Both the position numbers and the translations under genes were made by a program. 64,000 bases of DNA from CAVYHJ01 sp963768165 [NCBI: uncultured bacterium] (GTDB lineage: Bacteria > UBP4 > UBA4092), in contig CAVYHJ010000002.1 of NCBI GenBank assembly GCA_963768165.1, forward strand, positions 1,193,977 through 1,257,976, written 5' to 3'. Below the pieces are notes generated by a model. The model saw only the letters and a program-made list of their open reading frames with translations. It was not told where the DNA came from and did no database searches. This document shows positions 42,408-51,526 of this stretch, piece by piece; within the stretch, counting starts at the first letter, position 1, and each line of letters opens with the position of its first letter.

Positions 42408-43445
42408 ATGACAAAAAGAACATTTTTACGAACCATTCTGTTATCCACGGTGTTGGTTTTGTTCACCCGGATTCAAGCGGATGAAGTAATATTATCCAAT
42501 GGGACAAAAATCACTTGCGTGGTAATCGCCAAAGACGAAAAGTCACTATTAGCGGAAACCAGTTTTGGAACCATTACCTTAAGCAGGAAAGCGGTAATTA
42601 GTATTCGCGGAGATACAGCGGAGGCCAATGATATCTTGCGGGGCGACTTTTTTCATTCCAAAGGGAAAATGGAGGACGCCATGAGATATTATGGGGAAGC
42701 TATGTTGGCCAATCCCAAATCTCAACTAGCCAAAGAGAAATATGATGCCGTTCGTAAAGAAGTGGAAGAATATAATCAAAAATTGATGATGGGATATTCC
42801 AAGGCTGAAGACGCATCGCCCAAAATTACTGAGGAAGATGTTGCCGGGGGAGCGGCAAAAAATAAACTCAAAATGGAAGGGAATATTTCTTTGCAAGCGG
42901 ATGGGAATGCGCTGACTCCGTCCTATCTTCCCAAAGGAGAAGATAAAGAAAAACTGACCTTGGAAGCTGCCAAAGAAGAAGCATTAAAGAAAATTTTTCC
43001 ACAGGGAATCGGCATAGGATTCAAAGCACACGGGGATTCGGTGGATATTCTGCCGGACGGAGAATTGCCCAATTGTAAAATCGAAATTACCAAAAAAGAG
43101 AAAACTCCGCTGGGATATAATGTTACTGTGCAGGTGACGGGGCCCGCGGAATCGGTTATGGTCAATCTACCGCCGGATTATCCGATTGTGGAGAGCACGG
43201 GCCAGTCGGAAGATATCAAAGGTAAAAATCAACGGGACGTACAGACCCGCGCTTTAAAAGATGCCATCGTTCAAGCGATCAAACGCGCTGTTAAAGAAAA
43301 GATTGATACCAATGTGAAAAACAAAAATAGAAAATATTATGGACGCGTTTTTACTGTCAGTATTGATCAGGAAACCCTCACCCCGTTGGGGTATGTTATG
43401 AAAATCCGGCTGAAAGTGTGGATTGATCCCTCATCAGAGGTTTGA
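42408..43445 (+). CDS. Exported protein with redox-operon-type N-terminal domain and an LPP20/FlgT-like C-terminal region
   Basis: 345 residues. A signal peptide (MTKRTFLRTILLSTVLVLFT) is followed by DEVILSNGTKITCVVIAKDE and GTITLSRKAVISIRGDT. This N-terminal beta domain matches that of the TPR protein at 6,670-8,487. One TPR-like helix pair (DAMRYYGEAMLANPKSQ) follows. The C-terminal half (about 190-345) has RDVQTRALKDAIVQAIKRAV and YYGRVFTVSIDQETL, resembling LPP20/FlgT-like domains of envelope proteins. Function is unknown. ATG 42408 follows AAAGGAGTTTATT. Confidence 0.75.
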   Translation: MTKRTFLRTILLSTVLVLFTRIQADEVILSNGTKITCVVIAKDEKSLLAETSFGTITLSRKAVISIRGDTAEANDILRGDFFHSKGKMEDAMRYYGEAMLANPKSQLAKEKYDAVRKEVEEYNQKLMMGYSKAEDASPKITEEDVAGGAAKNKLKMEGNISLQADGNALTPSYLPKGEDKEKLTLEAAKEEALKKIFPQGIGIGFKAHGDSVDILPDGELPNCKIEITKKEKTPLGYNVTVQVTGPAESVMVNLPPDYPIVESTGQSEDIKGKNQRDVQTRALKDAIVQAIKRAVKEKIDTNVKNKNRKYYGRVFTVSIDQETLTPLGYVMKIRLKVWIDPSSEV

Positions 43446-43503
43446 TAAAAAGGATATTTCTTTTGAGATGCCATGCAATGAATTTTGAAAGGGAAAACAG
43501 TTT

Positions 43504-44439
43504 ATGCCAGATTTAAATACGTTAGGTGTTCCACAAGAACTACTCATTCTCGGTGCCGCGGTGAATACCGGAATAATTGATAATTTAAAAGACCACACGC
43601 TCTCTTCACAAGAATTAGCAGATAAATTGAAATTGGATTCCCGCGCCGTTTGGATGGTGTTGGAAGCGCTAACGGCGTTGGGATATGTTACGTCTCATGA
43701 AAATAAATATACCCTTGCAACCTCTACCAAAGATATGTTTTATAATCCCCATTCCCCAAATTATTCAGGATTTTCCTTTATGCATCGCTTTAATTTAGTG
43801 GAGCGATGGGCAAGATTACCGGATATTATTAAATCGGGGAAACCATATCGCGGGGAACGAGATGCGCGGGATACCCAATATTTTATCGAAGCCATGAGCC
43901 ATAACGCCCGGCAGAGCGCGGTACCTATTGCAGAATTTTTATTGAAGAATATTAAAAAAGGCGACAAAGTGCTGGATCTCGGTGGTGGTCCTCTCGTTCA
44001 TGCTATTGAATTTTCCAAGCGGGGTGCCAAAGTATCCGTGTTGGATACACCGGAAGTTGTCCGAATGAATCAAGCTGAAGCGGACGCGCATGAGATTATT
44101 ATGATACCGGGGAATTTTACCGAAACTTTGCCGGACGGCCCGTTTGATATCGCCTATCTTGGGAATATCTGTCATATTATTGGTGAAATAGAAAATCAGG
44201 CGTTGATTCAAAAGACCGGAAATATTTTGAATTCCGGCGGGAAAATTGCTATTGTGGATTTCATTCGTGGTACCCATCCGGGCGCCGCGCTTTTCGCTGT
44301 CAACATGCTGGTCAACACCGACACAGGCGGAACCTATACGCTCAACCAGTACACCGATTGGTTAAAATCGGCAGGATTTACAGATATCTCATTGAACGTG
44401 ATTGCCGAAAGACAAATTGTAACAGGTGTCAAAAAATAA
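43504..44439 (+). CDS. O-methyltransferase-like SAM-dependent methyltransferase with N-terminal winged helix
   Basis: 311 residues. The N-terminal dimerisation/winged-helix domain (LSSQELADKLKLDSRAVWMV, then LTALGYV) is followed by a SAM-binding domain with VLDLGGGPLVHAIEFSKRG and VLDTPEVV. This is the plan of class I O-methyltransferases (methyltransferase family 2). No clear catalytic His of plant-type enzymes is seen. The substrate is unknown. GAAAGGGAAAACAG precedes ATG 43504. Confidence 0.82.
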   Translation: MPDLNTLGVPQELLILGAAVNTGIIDNLKDHTLSSQELADKLKLDSRAVWMVLEALTALGYVTSHENKYTLATSTKDMFYNPHSPNYSGFSFMHRFNLVERWARLPDIIKSGKPYRGERDARDTQYFIEAMSHNARQSAVPIAEFLLKNIKKGDKVLDLGGGPLVHAIEFSKRGAKVSVLDTPEVVRMNQAEADAHEIIMIPGNFTETLPDGPFDIAYLGNICHIIGEIENQALIQKTGNILNSGGKIAIVDFIRGTHPGAALFAVNMLVNTDTGGTYTLNQYTDWLKSAGFTDISLNVIAERQIVTGVKK

Positions 44440-44506
44440 GTAAGTAACACTTCACTAATTCTATTTTTCTGCCACAAAGATATTTCCATTATGCTAGTAT
44501 TTGGTA

Positions 44507-45148
44507 ATGGACACGCACATAGAGAAAAACACAAAAATTATTCTCCTGCATGGAATCGGGCGAACGGCTTATTCCATGAAATGGTTACAATGGCGATTAC
44601 AATGGTCGGGATTCGACGTAACTAATCTTGCCTATCCGTCCAAAAAATTAAATCTGGAAGGATGTGCCGATTTTCTCCGTTCAAAAATCCAAGATTATCC
44701 CGCGCAGTCTCTCTCCTTTGTGACCCATAGTATGGGCGGAATCGTGTTACGAAAATATATTGAGAAATATGGCGAAGACCAAATCTACCGCATCGTCATG
44801 TTGGGTGTTCCGAATCAAGGGTCGTATGTGGCTTATAAATTACGCAAGTTCATCCCTTACGTTCTTGGTCCTGCTTCCCTGGAATTGGGTGATAAACAAA
44901 AAATTAGTTCGTTACCTATTCCGCATTGTGAATTTGCTATTATCGCCGGGCACGGTGGCAGTCGTTTTGGACTTAATCCTTTCATCCCCGGAGATAACGA
45001 TTTTCTGGTTAAAGTAGAAGAAACCCAATTACTAGGAGTTAAAGAATTCCTAAAAGTCAAAAACTTTCATGCTTTTTTGATGTTCGGACACAAGCCTATC
45101 GGATATATCCGCAGTTTCCTGGCCACCGGTCACGCAAACCATTCTTAA
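44507..45148 (+). CDS. Alpha/beta hydrolase (lipase/PGAP1-like)
   Basis: 213 residues. ILLHGIGRTAYSM provides the oxyanion-hole loop, and FVTHSMGGIVLRKY is the nucleophile elbow (Ser in HSMGG). A short cap and GDNDFLVKVEE (Asp) follow, with a C-terminal NFHAFLM (His), completing a Ser-Asp-His triad. There is no signal peptide, so it probably acts in the cytoplasm. ATG 44507 is chosen over TTG 44501. A lipid ester is a likely but unproven substrate. Confidence 0.83.
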   Translation: MDTHIEKNTKIILLHGIGRTAYSMKWLQWRLQWSGFDVTNLAYPSKKLNLEGCADFLRSKIQDYPAQSLSFVTHSMGGIVLRKYIEKYGEDQIYRIVMLGVPNQGSYVAYKLRKFIPYVLGPASLELGDKQKISSLPIPHCEFAIIAGHGGSRFGLNPFIPGDNDFLVKVEETQLLGVKEFLKVKNFHAFLMFGHKPIGYIRSFLATGHANHS

Positions 45149-45196
45149 ATCTACACTTACTTAAAATAAAACCATTTTTAGAAGCGAATTTGGACT

Positions 45197-45239
45197 GGAG
45201 GGGGACTGGAATTGCTAATAGCAATTCCAGTCCCTCTCC
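45197..45239. repeat. Large palindrome with GGACTGGAATTGC core
   Basis: Arms GGAGGGGGACTGGAATTGC and GCAATTCCAGTCCCTCTCC pair almost perfectly around TAATA. The core is shared with 14660-14688. It lies between the hydrolase and kinase genes. Confidence 0.7.
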
Positions 45240-45326
45240 ACTATAGATTCGGTGTGTCTCTGCTTTTCAATAAGGCTAATCTGGATATTCTTAAATGCAA
45301 TATGTTAGACTTTACCCTTACAACAA

Positions 45327-45884
45327 ATGAAAAGCGGTGGTTTTACCAATTTAATTCAGGATTTAAAGAATCAAATATCCTTGAAAATCAATCTATTCAT
45401 GATTGCCATTGATGGTGTGGGCGGATCGGGCAAAAGTACTTTGGCAATCGCCTTGCGACAAACTTTTTCCAATACCGTTATCGTTCATTTGGATGATTTT
45501 TATTCTCCGGAACTTCAGAGAGCCGATAGAACGCGGTTGCTGAATCAAGTCCTTCAACCGCTGAAAAATAATCAGGTTGCTAAATATCAAAAATATGATT
45601 GGACATTAAAAAAATTGACTGATTGGATAGAACTCCAACCACGGGGGCTTTTGATTATTGAAGGCGTATCCACATTGCATGATGATTTTGGAAATAGCTT
45701 TGATTATAAAATCTGGATTGATTGTTTTCCGGAAATGGGCTTTCAACGAGGAATTTCCAGGGATATTAACCAATATGGTATTGATACAACCAAAGACTGG
45801 AGACAAATCTGGATGCCACAGGAAAAACTATATCTCGATACCCAACAACCTCAACTAAAAGCCAACTTTATTTATTCTACCTAA
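45327..45884 (+). CDS. P-loop kinase, uridine-kinase-like
   Basis: 185 residues. Walker A GVGGSGKST (31-39) lies in MIAIDGVGGSGKSTLA. HLDDFYSPE supplies the substrate-side Asp pair, IEGVST acts as the Walker B-like strand, and RGISRDINQYG forms the lid. The layout fits the uridine kinase/phosphoribulokinase group of small NMP-type kinases, but specificity is uncertain. No Shine-Dalgarno is seen before ATG 45327. Confidence 0.75.
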   Translation: MKSGGFTNLIQDLKNQISLKINLFMIAIDGVGGSGKSTLAIALRQTFSNTVIVHLDDFYSPELQRADRTRLLNQVLQPLKNNQVAKYQKYDWTLKKLTDWIELQPRGLLIIEGVSTLHDDFGNSFDYKIWIDCFPEMGFQRGISRDINQYGIDTTKDWRQIWMPQEKLYLDTQQPQLKANFIYST

Positions 45885-45900
45885 ATAGAAGTTATTACCG

Positions 45901-46509
45901 TTATTCTTTTTCTCCGGCATTCTTTAGGAATTTTATGATGTTGGTATATTCATTTTCCTTGGATGCTCCTAATGTCAAAGCGGTTTTACCATCCAAGTTT
46001 TTCACATTAACATCGGCGCCTTTGGCTAATAAAAATTTCACCGTCTCCGTACGTCCTTTTTCTACCGCCTCCATCAAGGCGGTATACCCTTTGTTGTTTT
46101 TTGCATTAATTTCTGCCCCTTTGGCTAATAAAGCTTTTACCCTCTCTGTATCGCCTCTGGCTGCCGCCGCCATTAAGAAAGTAAAACCAAATTTGGTTTT
46201 CAACTTCTCATCTGCGCCATTAGCCAATAAGACTTTTACAGTCTCCAGATGGTTGTTATCTTCCGCTTTCAACAGAGCGGTCCAGCCATCACTGTCTTGC
46301 ACATTAGGATTCATCCCAGCATCTAAAAACAATTTGACAACATCGGTTTTGCCTTCCCCTGCACAATAGAGAAATCCGTTTTCGCTATAGGTAATCTTCA
46401 TCTGCGCCAATTCATTTCGCGCTTCTTGTGGGGTTTTGGCATAGGATGGGAATACCAGCAATGAAAATAATAAAATATAAAGACTTTTAAAAGGAAAGAA
46501 TCTTATCAT
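45901..46509 (-). CDS. Exported ankyrin-repeat protein
   Basis: 202 residues. A signal peptide (MIRFFPFKSLYILLFSLLVF) precedes four to five ankyrin repeats (DGWTALLKAEDNNHLETVKV; GFTFLMAAAARGDTERVKAL; GYTALMEAVEKGRTETVKFL; GKTALTLGASKENEYT). Exported ankyrin proteins mediate protein binding and sometimes inhibit enzymes. AAGGAG precedes ATG 46509. It converges on the kinase gene with a 16-base gap. Confidence 0.85.
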   Translation of the reverse strand: MIRFFPFKSLYILLFSLLVFPSYAKTPQEARNELAQMKITYSENGFLYCAGEGKTDVVKLFLDAGMNPNVQDSDGWTALLKAEDNNHLETVKVLLANGADEKLKTKFGFTFLMAAAARGDTERVKALLAKGAEINAKNNKGYTALMEAVEKGRTETVKFLLAKGADVNVKNLDGKTALTLGASKENEYTNIIKFLKNAGEKE

Positions 46510-46609
46510 AATTAGTTCTCCTTTTTCTCACAGAATGTGTGCGGTTGTTATTGCCAATAGTTTACTCCCTTCTAAAATCCAATGTCAACTAAAATATTGC
46601 AATTCTTTT

Positions 46610-46660
46610 CGGGCGTAAACGCCCTCCTACGTACTAAACCGTAGGACACCCTTCAGGGTG
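46610..46660. repeat. TTCG-stem-AAA-stem-TCCTACGT repeat upstream of rnpB
   Basis: TTCGGGCGTAAACGCCCTCC (stem GGGCGT/ACGCCC) is followed by TACGTACTAAACCGTAGGAC and a hairpin CACCCTTCAGGGTG. A related unit with a different stem is at 47152-47176 and another inside the gene at 40124-40167. Confidence 0.6.
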
Positions 46661-46682
46661 AAACTCTCTTTCTTTTCGTTTC

Positions 46683-46712
46683 TTGACAGGAATTTGGGGA
46701 GAGAGAGATAAT
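46683..46712 (+). promoter_or_regulatory. rnpB promoter
   Basis: TTGACA (46683-46688) and GATAAT (46707-46712) are 18 bases apart; the RNA's first helix begins at 46719, six bases after the -10 box. Confidence 0.8.
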
Positions 46713-46718
46713 AGAGAT

Positions 46719-47133
46719 GCGCTGAAGTCTGCTGGATGATCGCGGTACATTCCATAAACTAGGGAGTCTATCGAGGAAAGTCCGGGCTCCACAGGGCAAG
46801 GTGGTCGGTAACGCCGACCGTCCCGGCTATAATGGTTGGGAAAGGGAAAGTGCCACAGAAAATAGACCGCTCGATTGGGGAAACCCGGTTGGGTAAGGGT
46901 GAAACGGCGAGGTAAGAGCTCACCGCTCCGGATGAGAATCCGGAGGCACGGCAAACCCCACCTGGTGCAAGGCCAAATAGGAGAGATAATATCGGGAAAC
47001 CGGTATACGGTCTGCCCGACCGGAACTCTCGGGTAAGGTCGCTAGAGTCTGGGAGTAATCCCAGACCCAGAGGAATGATCGTCGCTCCCGTTACGGGAGA
47101 CACAAAACCCGGCTTATAGGCAGATTTTGGCGC
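46719..47133 (+). ncRNA. rnpB: RNase P RNA, bacterial type A
   Basis: Conserved sequence GAGGAAAGTCCGGGCTCC lies at 46773-46790 and AGAGGAATGATCGTCGC with ACAAAACCCGGCTTATAG at the 3' side (about 47070-47119). These are the universal P4-flanking core of bacterial RNase P RNA. The ends form a 15-bp P1 helix: GCGCTGAAGTCTGCT (46719-46733) with GGCAGATTTTGGCGC (47119-47133), including G-U pairs. The molecule cleaves the 5' leader from pre-tRNA. Length about 415 nt is normal. A T run (47134-47139) follows and a consensus-like promoter precedes it. Confidence 0.97.
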
Positions 47134-47139
47134 TTTTTT
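47119..47139 (+). terminator. End of rnpB with T tract
   Basis: The closing P1 strand of RNase P RNA is followed at once by TTTTTTA, which likely ends transcription. Confidence 0.55.
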
Positions 47140-47151
47140 AATGCTTATAAA

Positions 47152-47176
47152 TTCGTGCCTAAAGGCACTCCTACGT
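47152..47176. repeat. TTCG-stem-AAA-stem-TCCTACGT repeat downstream of rnpB
   Basis: TTCGTGCCTAAAGGCACTCC then TACGT: same frame as 46609-46632 but with stem GTGCCT/AGGCAC in place of GGGCGT/ACGCCC. Confidence 0.55.
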
Positions 47177-47183
47177 TACTCAA

Positions 47184-47501
47184 ATGAACCGATTGGAAAT
47201 GATCAAACAAATCGCAGAGAAATTCCCCGATGATCCCGTTGCATTGTATGGATTGGGGGATGCATATATGGCGGATGGACAATTTGAAAATGCTATCCAG
47301 GCTTTTCAAAAGATTATTCAATTGAAGGCGAATTATACAGCAGCGTATCGGGAGTTGGGAAAAGCATTAGCGAAAGCGGGGAAAATTGAAGAGGCGAAAG
47401 AGATATACAAAAAAGGGATGGATGTGGCACAACTGACCGGGGAATTACAGACAGGGAAAGAGATGCAAGTGTTCTTAAACCGCTTGGAAAAAGGTCAATA
47501 A
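47184..47501 (+). CDS. Small TPR protein
   Basis: 105 residues with two TPR units (PVALYGLGDAYMADGQFENA; AAYRELGKALAKAGKIEEAK) and a C-terminal helix. Cytoplasmic, since no signal is present. Such small TPR proteins are common adaptors; no partner is suggested by the context. It follows rnpB in the same direction. Confidence 0.75.
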   Translation: MNRLEMIKQIAEKFPDDPVALYGLGDAYMADGQFENAIQAFQKIIQLKANYTAAYRELGKALAKAGKIEEAKEIYKKGMDVAQLTGELQTGKEMQVFLNRLEKGQ

Positions 47502-47502
47502 A

Positions 47503-47658
47503 TTATTTGCCGATACTCTCTGTAGCACGGATTTCTCGTCTTTCAACTTTCTTCATTTCCGGTATTTTGTCTTCCTTGGACATAATCAGACATCCGGCAA
47601 TGATTCCTAAGCTGAAAGAAATATACACTACTACTCCTAAAATAATTAATGGTGTCAT
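47503..47658 (-). CDS. Small single-span membrane protein
   Basis: 51 residues: MTPLIILGVVVYISFSLGII then AGCLIMSKEDKIPEMKK and a basic/acidic tail (VERREIRATESIGK). One N-terminal transmembrane helix with a conserved-looking G..CG-type end is predicted. AAAGAGG precedes the ATG by 9 bases. It is similar in layout to the DUF3789 type of small proteins. It converges on the TPR gene with a 1-base gap. Function is unknown. Confidence 0.6.
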   Translation of the reverse strand: MTPLIILGVVVYISFSLGIIAGCLIMSKEDKIPEMKKVERREIRATESIGK

Positions 47659-47767
47659 TGTCTCAACCTCTTTACAGTTTTACTAAGATAACTATTATAC
47701 CATATTTTATCCTAACCATCAAAACCGTAACAAGAATTAATGGAAAGGGTTGGAAATGAATATAGAG

Positions 47768-48823
47768 TTAGGCGACAGCGAATTTAGCTACCATATCCCC
47801 AATTTGGGACGTTCCCGGATCATTACTGGCGGAAAGGGTTTTCACATATCCTTCCGCAATAACTTTGAAGATAGCTTTTTCGACGCGTTCCGCGGCTTTT
47901 ATTTCCCCCAAATGCTCCAGCATCATACCGCAAGCGGCAATAGTAGCCAATGGATTAATCATATTCTTCCCGGTATATTTGGGTGCAGAACCATGAATAG
48001 GTTCAAACATCGAAACCCCTTTGGGATTGATATTGCCTGACGCCGCGATACCCATCCCTCCTTGAATCATCGCACCTAAATCTGTAATAATATCGCCGAA
48101 CATATTTGGGGCAACAATCACATCAAACCATTCCGGATTTTTCACAAACCACATGGTGATGGCATCTACATGCGCATGGTCTTTCTTAATGTCCGGGTAT
48201 TCTTGACCCACTTCTTTAAACACCCTTTGCCATAAATCATGCCCATAAGTGAGAACATTGGATTTATCACAAAGAGTCAACATGTTTTTCCGGTTTCTCT
48301 TTTTCGTCAATTCATAAGCAAAACGAACACACCGTTCCACTCCTTTGCGGGTATTCACATCTTCCTGAATGGCTACTTCGTCCGGAGTCCCTTTTTTAAA
48401 TACCCCACCCATTCCAACATAAGCACCTTCCGTATTTTCTCGAACTACCATAAAATCAATATCTTCTGGTGTCTTGTTTTTTAAGGGGCAGAATTTCTCT
48501 GCATAAAGTTTAATGGGACGGAGGTTGATATATTGGTCAAGTTTAAAACGCAAATCTAAGAGAATCCCACGTTCCAAGATACCTGTCTGAACTCCTGGAT
48601 GGCCGATGGCACCAAGATAAATAACATCGAGTTTGCGCATCTCGTCAAGGGCGGAATCGGGTAATAATTCCCCGGTTTTTAAATAATGGTCTCCCCCGAA
48701 AGGATACTTTTGTATTTCATACTTAATATTTTCAACTTGAGATACCGCTTGTAATACTTTTAATCCTTCATGGATAATTTCCGGTCCGATTCCGTCTCCT
48801 GGAATCAAGGCAATTTTATACAT
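47768..48823 (-). CDS. leuB: 3-isopropylmalate dehydrogenase (isocitrate/isopropylmalate dehydrogenase family)
   Basis: 351 residues. [13 protein letters not shown] at the N-terminus, [16 protein letters not shown] (substrate loop), [29 protein letters not shown] and the metal/NAD region [20 protein letters not shown] identify the family. LeuB oxidatively decarboxylates 3-isopropylmalate in leucine synthesis. Tartrate- or homoisocitrate-type relatives are possible, since leuA, leuC and leuD are not adjacent; IlvE at 58,950 supports branched-chain synthesis. ATG 48823 follows GAGGAGGAAAAGAAGT. Confidence 0.85.
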   Translation of the reverse strand: MYKIALIPGDGIGPEIIHEGLKVLQAVSQVENIKYEIQKYPFGGDHYLKTGELLPDSALDEMRKLDVIYLGAIGHPGVQTGILERGILLDLRFKLDQYINLRPIKLYAEKFCPLKNKTPEDIDFMVVRENTEGAYVGMGGVFKKGTPDEVAIQEDVNTRKGVERCVRFAYELTKKRNRKNMLTLCDKSNVLTYGHDLWQRVFKEVGQEYPDIKKDHAHVDAITMWFVKNPEWFDVIVAPNMFGDIITDLGAMIQGGMGIAASGNINPKGVSMFEPIHGSAPKYTGKNMINPLATIAACGMMLEHLGEIKAAERVEKAIFKVIAEGYVKTLSASNDPGTSQIGDMVAKFAVA

Positions 48824-48865
48824 ACTTCTTTTCCTCCTCAAATAAAAACGAAACTTATATAACTA

Positions 48866-48904
48866 AAAAGAAACTAAAGAATATTTAAACTCTTCAGTTT
48901 CTTT
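48866..48904 (-). terminator. Intrinsic terminator after lpxC/fabZ
   Basis: On the minus strand AAAGAAACTGAAGA and TTCTTTAGTTTCTTT pair around a 9-base loop and are followed by TTTTTAG. It separates lpxC/fabZ from leuB. Confidence 0.65.
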
Positions 48905-48930
48905 ACTCTGTAACTATTCGATGTAGACTT

Positions 48931-50244
48931 CTAGGGTTCAACGAGAGAAAAGGTCATCTCTGCTTCCGCCACGACCTTCTCTTCGACATACGCATGGCAC
49001 TGAATTTTACCTGTTCGTCCTTTGATTCTCTTGACTTCCACTTCAAACCGGAGTTGATCCCCCGGGAGAACGGTGCGACGGAATCTGGCATTATCAATTC
49101 CCAATAGATATGCCAATTTACCGCGGGTTTCGGCTTTATGCAACATGAGCACTCCGGCGACCTGTGCCATAGCTTCCACAATCAAAACTCCCGGCATAAC
49201 CGGATGTCCCGGAAAATGACCTTCAAAGAAATATTCGTTCATCGTGACATTTTTAATGCCTACAGCAGATTTTTTGTCTTCTAGTTTTAGAATCCGGTCC
49301 ACGAATAGGAAAGGATACCGGTGAGGCAATATTTCCTGGATTTGATTAATATTCAACGGTGCAGTCATGGTCTGGGTTTTTGTACTTGGTTTGGAATTGT
49401 CCAATTTATTCGCTGCATATTCACGTAACTTTTTGACCAAAGCTACGTTGGAAGTATGCCCTGATTTTACAACTACCAAATGACCTTTAATTGGTTGGCC
49501 CAAAAGATATAAGTCTCCGATTAAATCCAAAATTTTATGTCGCACAAATTCATTTTCAAATCGCAACGATTCGTCATTTAAAATTCCATTACTTCCAATC
49601 ACAACGGCATTTTCCAGACTGCCCCCCCGAATCAACCCTTGTGACTTGAGAAAATCCACTTCATTATCAAAACAAAACGTACGTGCCGGGGCAATTTCCC
49701 GTTCAAAAGTACCATCTAGAATGGTAAATGTGTCGTATTGGGCTTTCAAGACGGGATGGTTGTAATCCACCGTATACGTAATTCGGAAATCTTTGTCCGG
49801 GAGAACTACCAGTTGAATTCCATTTCCTGGAGTCAGCCAAACAGGTTCCTGGACTGTAAAGAATCGTCTTGGAACATTTTGTTCCACAACCCCAGCCTTG
49901 TTTAAAATGTCAACGAAAGGAATCGCGCTTCCATCACCCACGGGAGGTTCATTGGCGTCCAGTTCAATAATTAAGTTATCAATACCTAATCCTGCCAATG
50001 CCGCAAGAACATGTTCCACCGTATGTACGCGGACTTCATCAATTCCCAGAGTTGTTCCTCTGACGGTATCCACAACAAGTTCCACATCCACTTTGACTTC
50101 AACCGGTGGGTCGAGATCCGCGCGAACAAATCGTACACCGGAGTTGGGTTCGGCGGGTTTAAAGGTCATTGTCGTCCGATTCCCGGTATGTAACCCTATG
50201 CCCGAATATTGTACTGGATTCTGAATAGTCCTTTGGTTTTCCAT
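48931..50244 (-). CDS. lpxC: Bifunctional UDP-3-O-acyl-GlcNAc deacetylase / 3-hydroxyacyl-ACP dehydratase (LpxC-FabZ fusion)
   Basis: 437 residues. The LpxC part (1-280) has [10 protein letters not shown] (zinc His78), [10 protein letters not shown], and [11 protein letters not shown]; it performs the committed step of lipid A synthesis. After a short linker the FabZ part (about 295-437) has [11 protein letters not shown] and the active-site block [20 protein letters not shown]. The fusion is known from Bacteroidetes, Chlorobi and some candidate phyla. It couples lipid A and fatty acid branches that compete for 3-hydroxyacyl-ACP. It overlaps the lpxD stop codon by one base. No lpxA follows. 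Confidence 0.94.
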   Translation of the reverse strand: MENQRTIQNPVQYSGIGLHTGNRTTMTFKPAEPNSGVRFVRADLDPPVEVKVDVELVVDTVRGTTLGIDEVRVHTVEHVLAALAGLGIDNLIIELDANEPPVGDGSAIPFVDILNKAGVVEQNVPRRFFTVQEPVWLTPGNGIQLVVLPDKDFRITYTVDYNHPVLKAQYDTFTILDGTFEREIAPARTFCFDNEVDFLKSQGLIRGGSLENAVVIGSNGILNDESLRFENEFVRHKILDLIGDLYLLGQPIKGHLVVVKSGHTSNVALVKKLREYAANKLDNSKPSTKTQTMTAPLNINQIQEILPHRYPFLFVDRILKLEDKKSAVGIKNVTMNEYFFEGHFPGHPVMPGVLIVEAMAQVAGVLMLHKAETRGKLAYLLGIDNARFRRTVLPGDQLRFEVEVKRIKGRTGKIQCHAYVEEKVVAEAEMTFSLVEP

Positions 50245-51350
50245 TACTTTTCTTCTCCGGCAGGGGGATGATTATTCATAAGTTTCGACATTTCTTCCAC
50301 TTTTTGTTCTAATTCCTGAACTCGTTTGGCAAGTTTCGGCAAGCGTTGAACATTCACCATAATTTTTTGATCTTCTTTATGAGGTTTGGCAGGATGCCCG
50401 GTAACACAGACATTGGAAGGGATGTTTTTCGTCACAGCGCTCCGGCCTGTGACGATGGTTCCAGTACCGATTTTAATATGGCCTGTGACTCCCACTTGAG
50501 CTGCCAGGGTCACTCTGTCTTCTAATTCGGTACTTCCGGCGATTCCGGTTTGCGCCACAACGATACAATTTTCTCCAATGATTACATTATGTGCGATTTG
50601 AACCAGGTTATCTATTTTGGTTCCTTTTTTAATCCATGTTTTATCGAAAGTGGCACGGTCAATGGTTACATTGGCGCCAATTTCCACATCGTCTTCAATA
50701 ACGACCGAGCCTAATTGTGGTATTTTGTAATGTTGTCCATTCACCGGTTCGTATCCGAACCCATCACCACCGATGACCGTTCCGGCATGAATAATAACCC
50801 GATCCCCTATTTGAATCCCTTCCCGGATGGTCACATTGGGATGGATCTGACAATTTGAACCAATACGACATTTGGGGCCGATATAAGAGTTGGGATAGAT
50901 AATCGTATTCTCACCGACTTGCGAACCGTCTTCCACACAGGCAAATGGACCAATATGTACGTTCTTTCCGACCACCACGTCTTTCCCAATAAAAGCCAAC
51001 GGATGAATTCCATTACTGGTTGAAACGGCCATAATTTCTTTTGGGGCAAGGAGTGTTTGAGCCTTAATCATGGCTAATTTCGGTTGGTACGTACGAATCA
51101 CTGCCCGATGATCATTATTGGTATTCCCGTTCGGCATAAACGTGGTAATATCCATATCTTTGGGGACAATGATTGCCGAAGCGCGCGTGTTTTTTATATC
51201 CGCGGCATATTTCGAATTGGAATCGGCAATAAAAGTAATCTGTCCTTCAACAGCTTCCCTTATCCCGGCAATACCATGAATGACCACATTCCAATCACCT
51301 TCACATTCACCGCCGATTTTAACCGCCAATTCACTTGCTGTTATGCCCAT
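50244..51350 (-). CDS. lpxD: UDP-3-O-(3-hydroxyacyl)glucosamine N-acyltransferase
   Basis: 368 residues. An N-terminal uridine-binding domain ([32 protein letters not shown]) is followed by a left-handed beta-helix of hexapeptide repeats ([30 protein letters not shown]) with the catalytic His in [15 protein letters not shown]-terminal helix extension ([13 protein letters not shown]) completes the trimer. It adds the second acyl chain in lipid A synthesis. It is translationally coupled to lpxC/fabZ (1-base overlap). Confidence 0.94.
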   Translation of the reverse strand: MGITASELAVKIGGECEGDWNVVIHGIAGIREAVEGQITFIADSNSKYAADIKNTRASAIIVPKDMDITTFMPNGNTNNDHRAVIRTYQPKLAMIKAQTLLAPKEIMAVSTSNGIHPLAFIGKDVVVGKNVHIGPFACVEDGSQVGENTIIYPNSYIGPKCRIGSNCQIHPNVTIREGIQIGDRVIIHAGTVIGGDGFGYEPVNGQHYKIPQLGSVVIEDDVEIGANVTIDRATFDKTWIKKGTKIDNLVQIAHNVIIGENCIVVAQTGIAGSTELEDRVTLAAQVGVTGHIKIGTGTIVTGRSAVTKNIPSNVCVTGHPAKPHKEDQKIMVNVQRLPKLAKRVQELEQKVEEMSKLMNNHPPAGEEK

Positions 51351-51481
51351 ATTTCAGTAGCCCTCTTCTTTGGAATGACTCTTTTATATAATAACCCCTC
51401 ATTTATTATTATATATTATATATTATATCCTAATTTCGTAAAATCAGAAACTTGCCTTCATGGCAATGAAGAACACCGTCA

Positions 51482-51522
51482 GAAGCATCAGGAATTTTTG
51501 CTTTACTTATTCCCGATGCTTC
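51482..51522. repeat. GCATCAGGAAT/ATTCCCGATGC hairpin between skp and lpxD
   Basis: Arms GAAGCATCAGGAAT and ATTCCCGATGCTTC pair with one mismatch; on the plus strand CTTTTTATT follows. It belongs to the GCGTCGGGAA family. On the transcribed strand there is no T run, so it may attenuate rather than stop lpxD transcription. Confidence 0.6.
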
Positions 51523-51526
51523 CTTT

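Noticed and set aside
45212-45412. 66-codon plus-strand ORF before the kinase gene
   Set aside because: It overlaps the palindrome and the kinase N-terminus in another frame and has no recognisable product.
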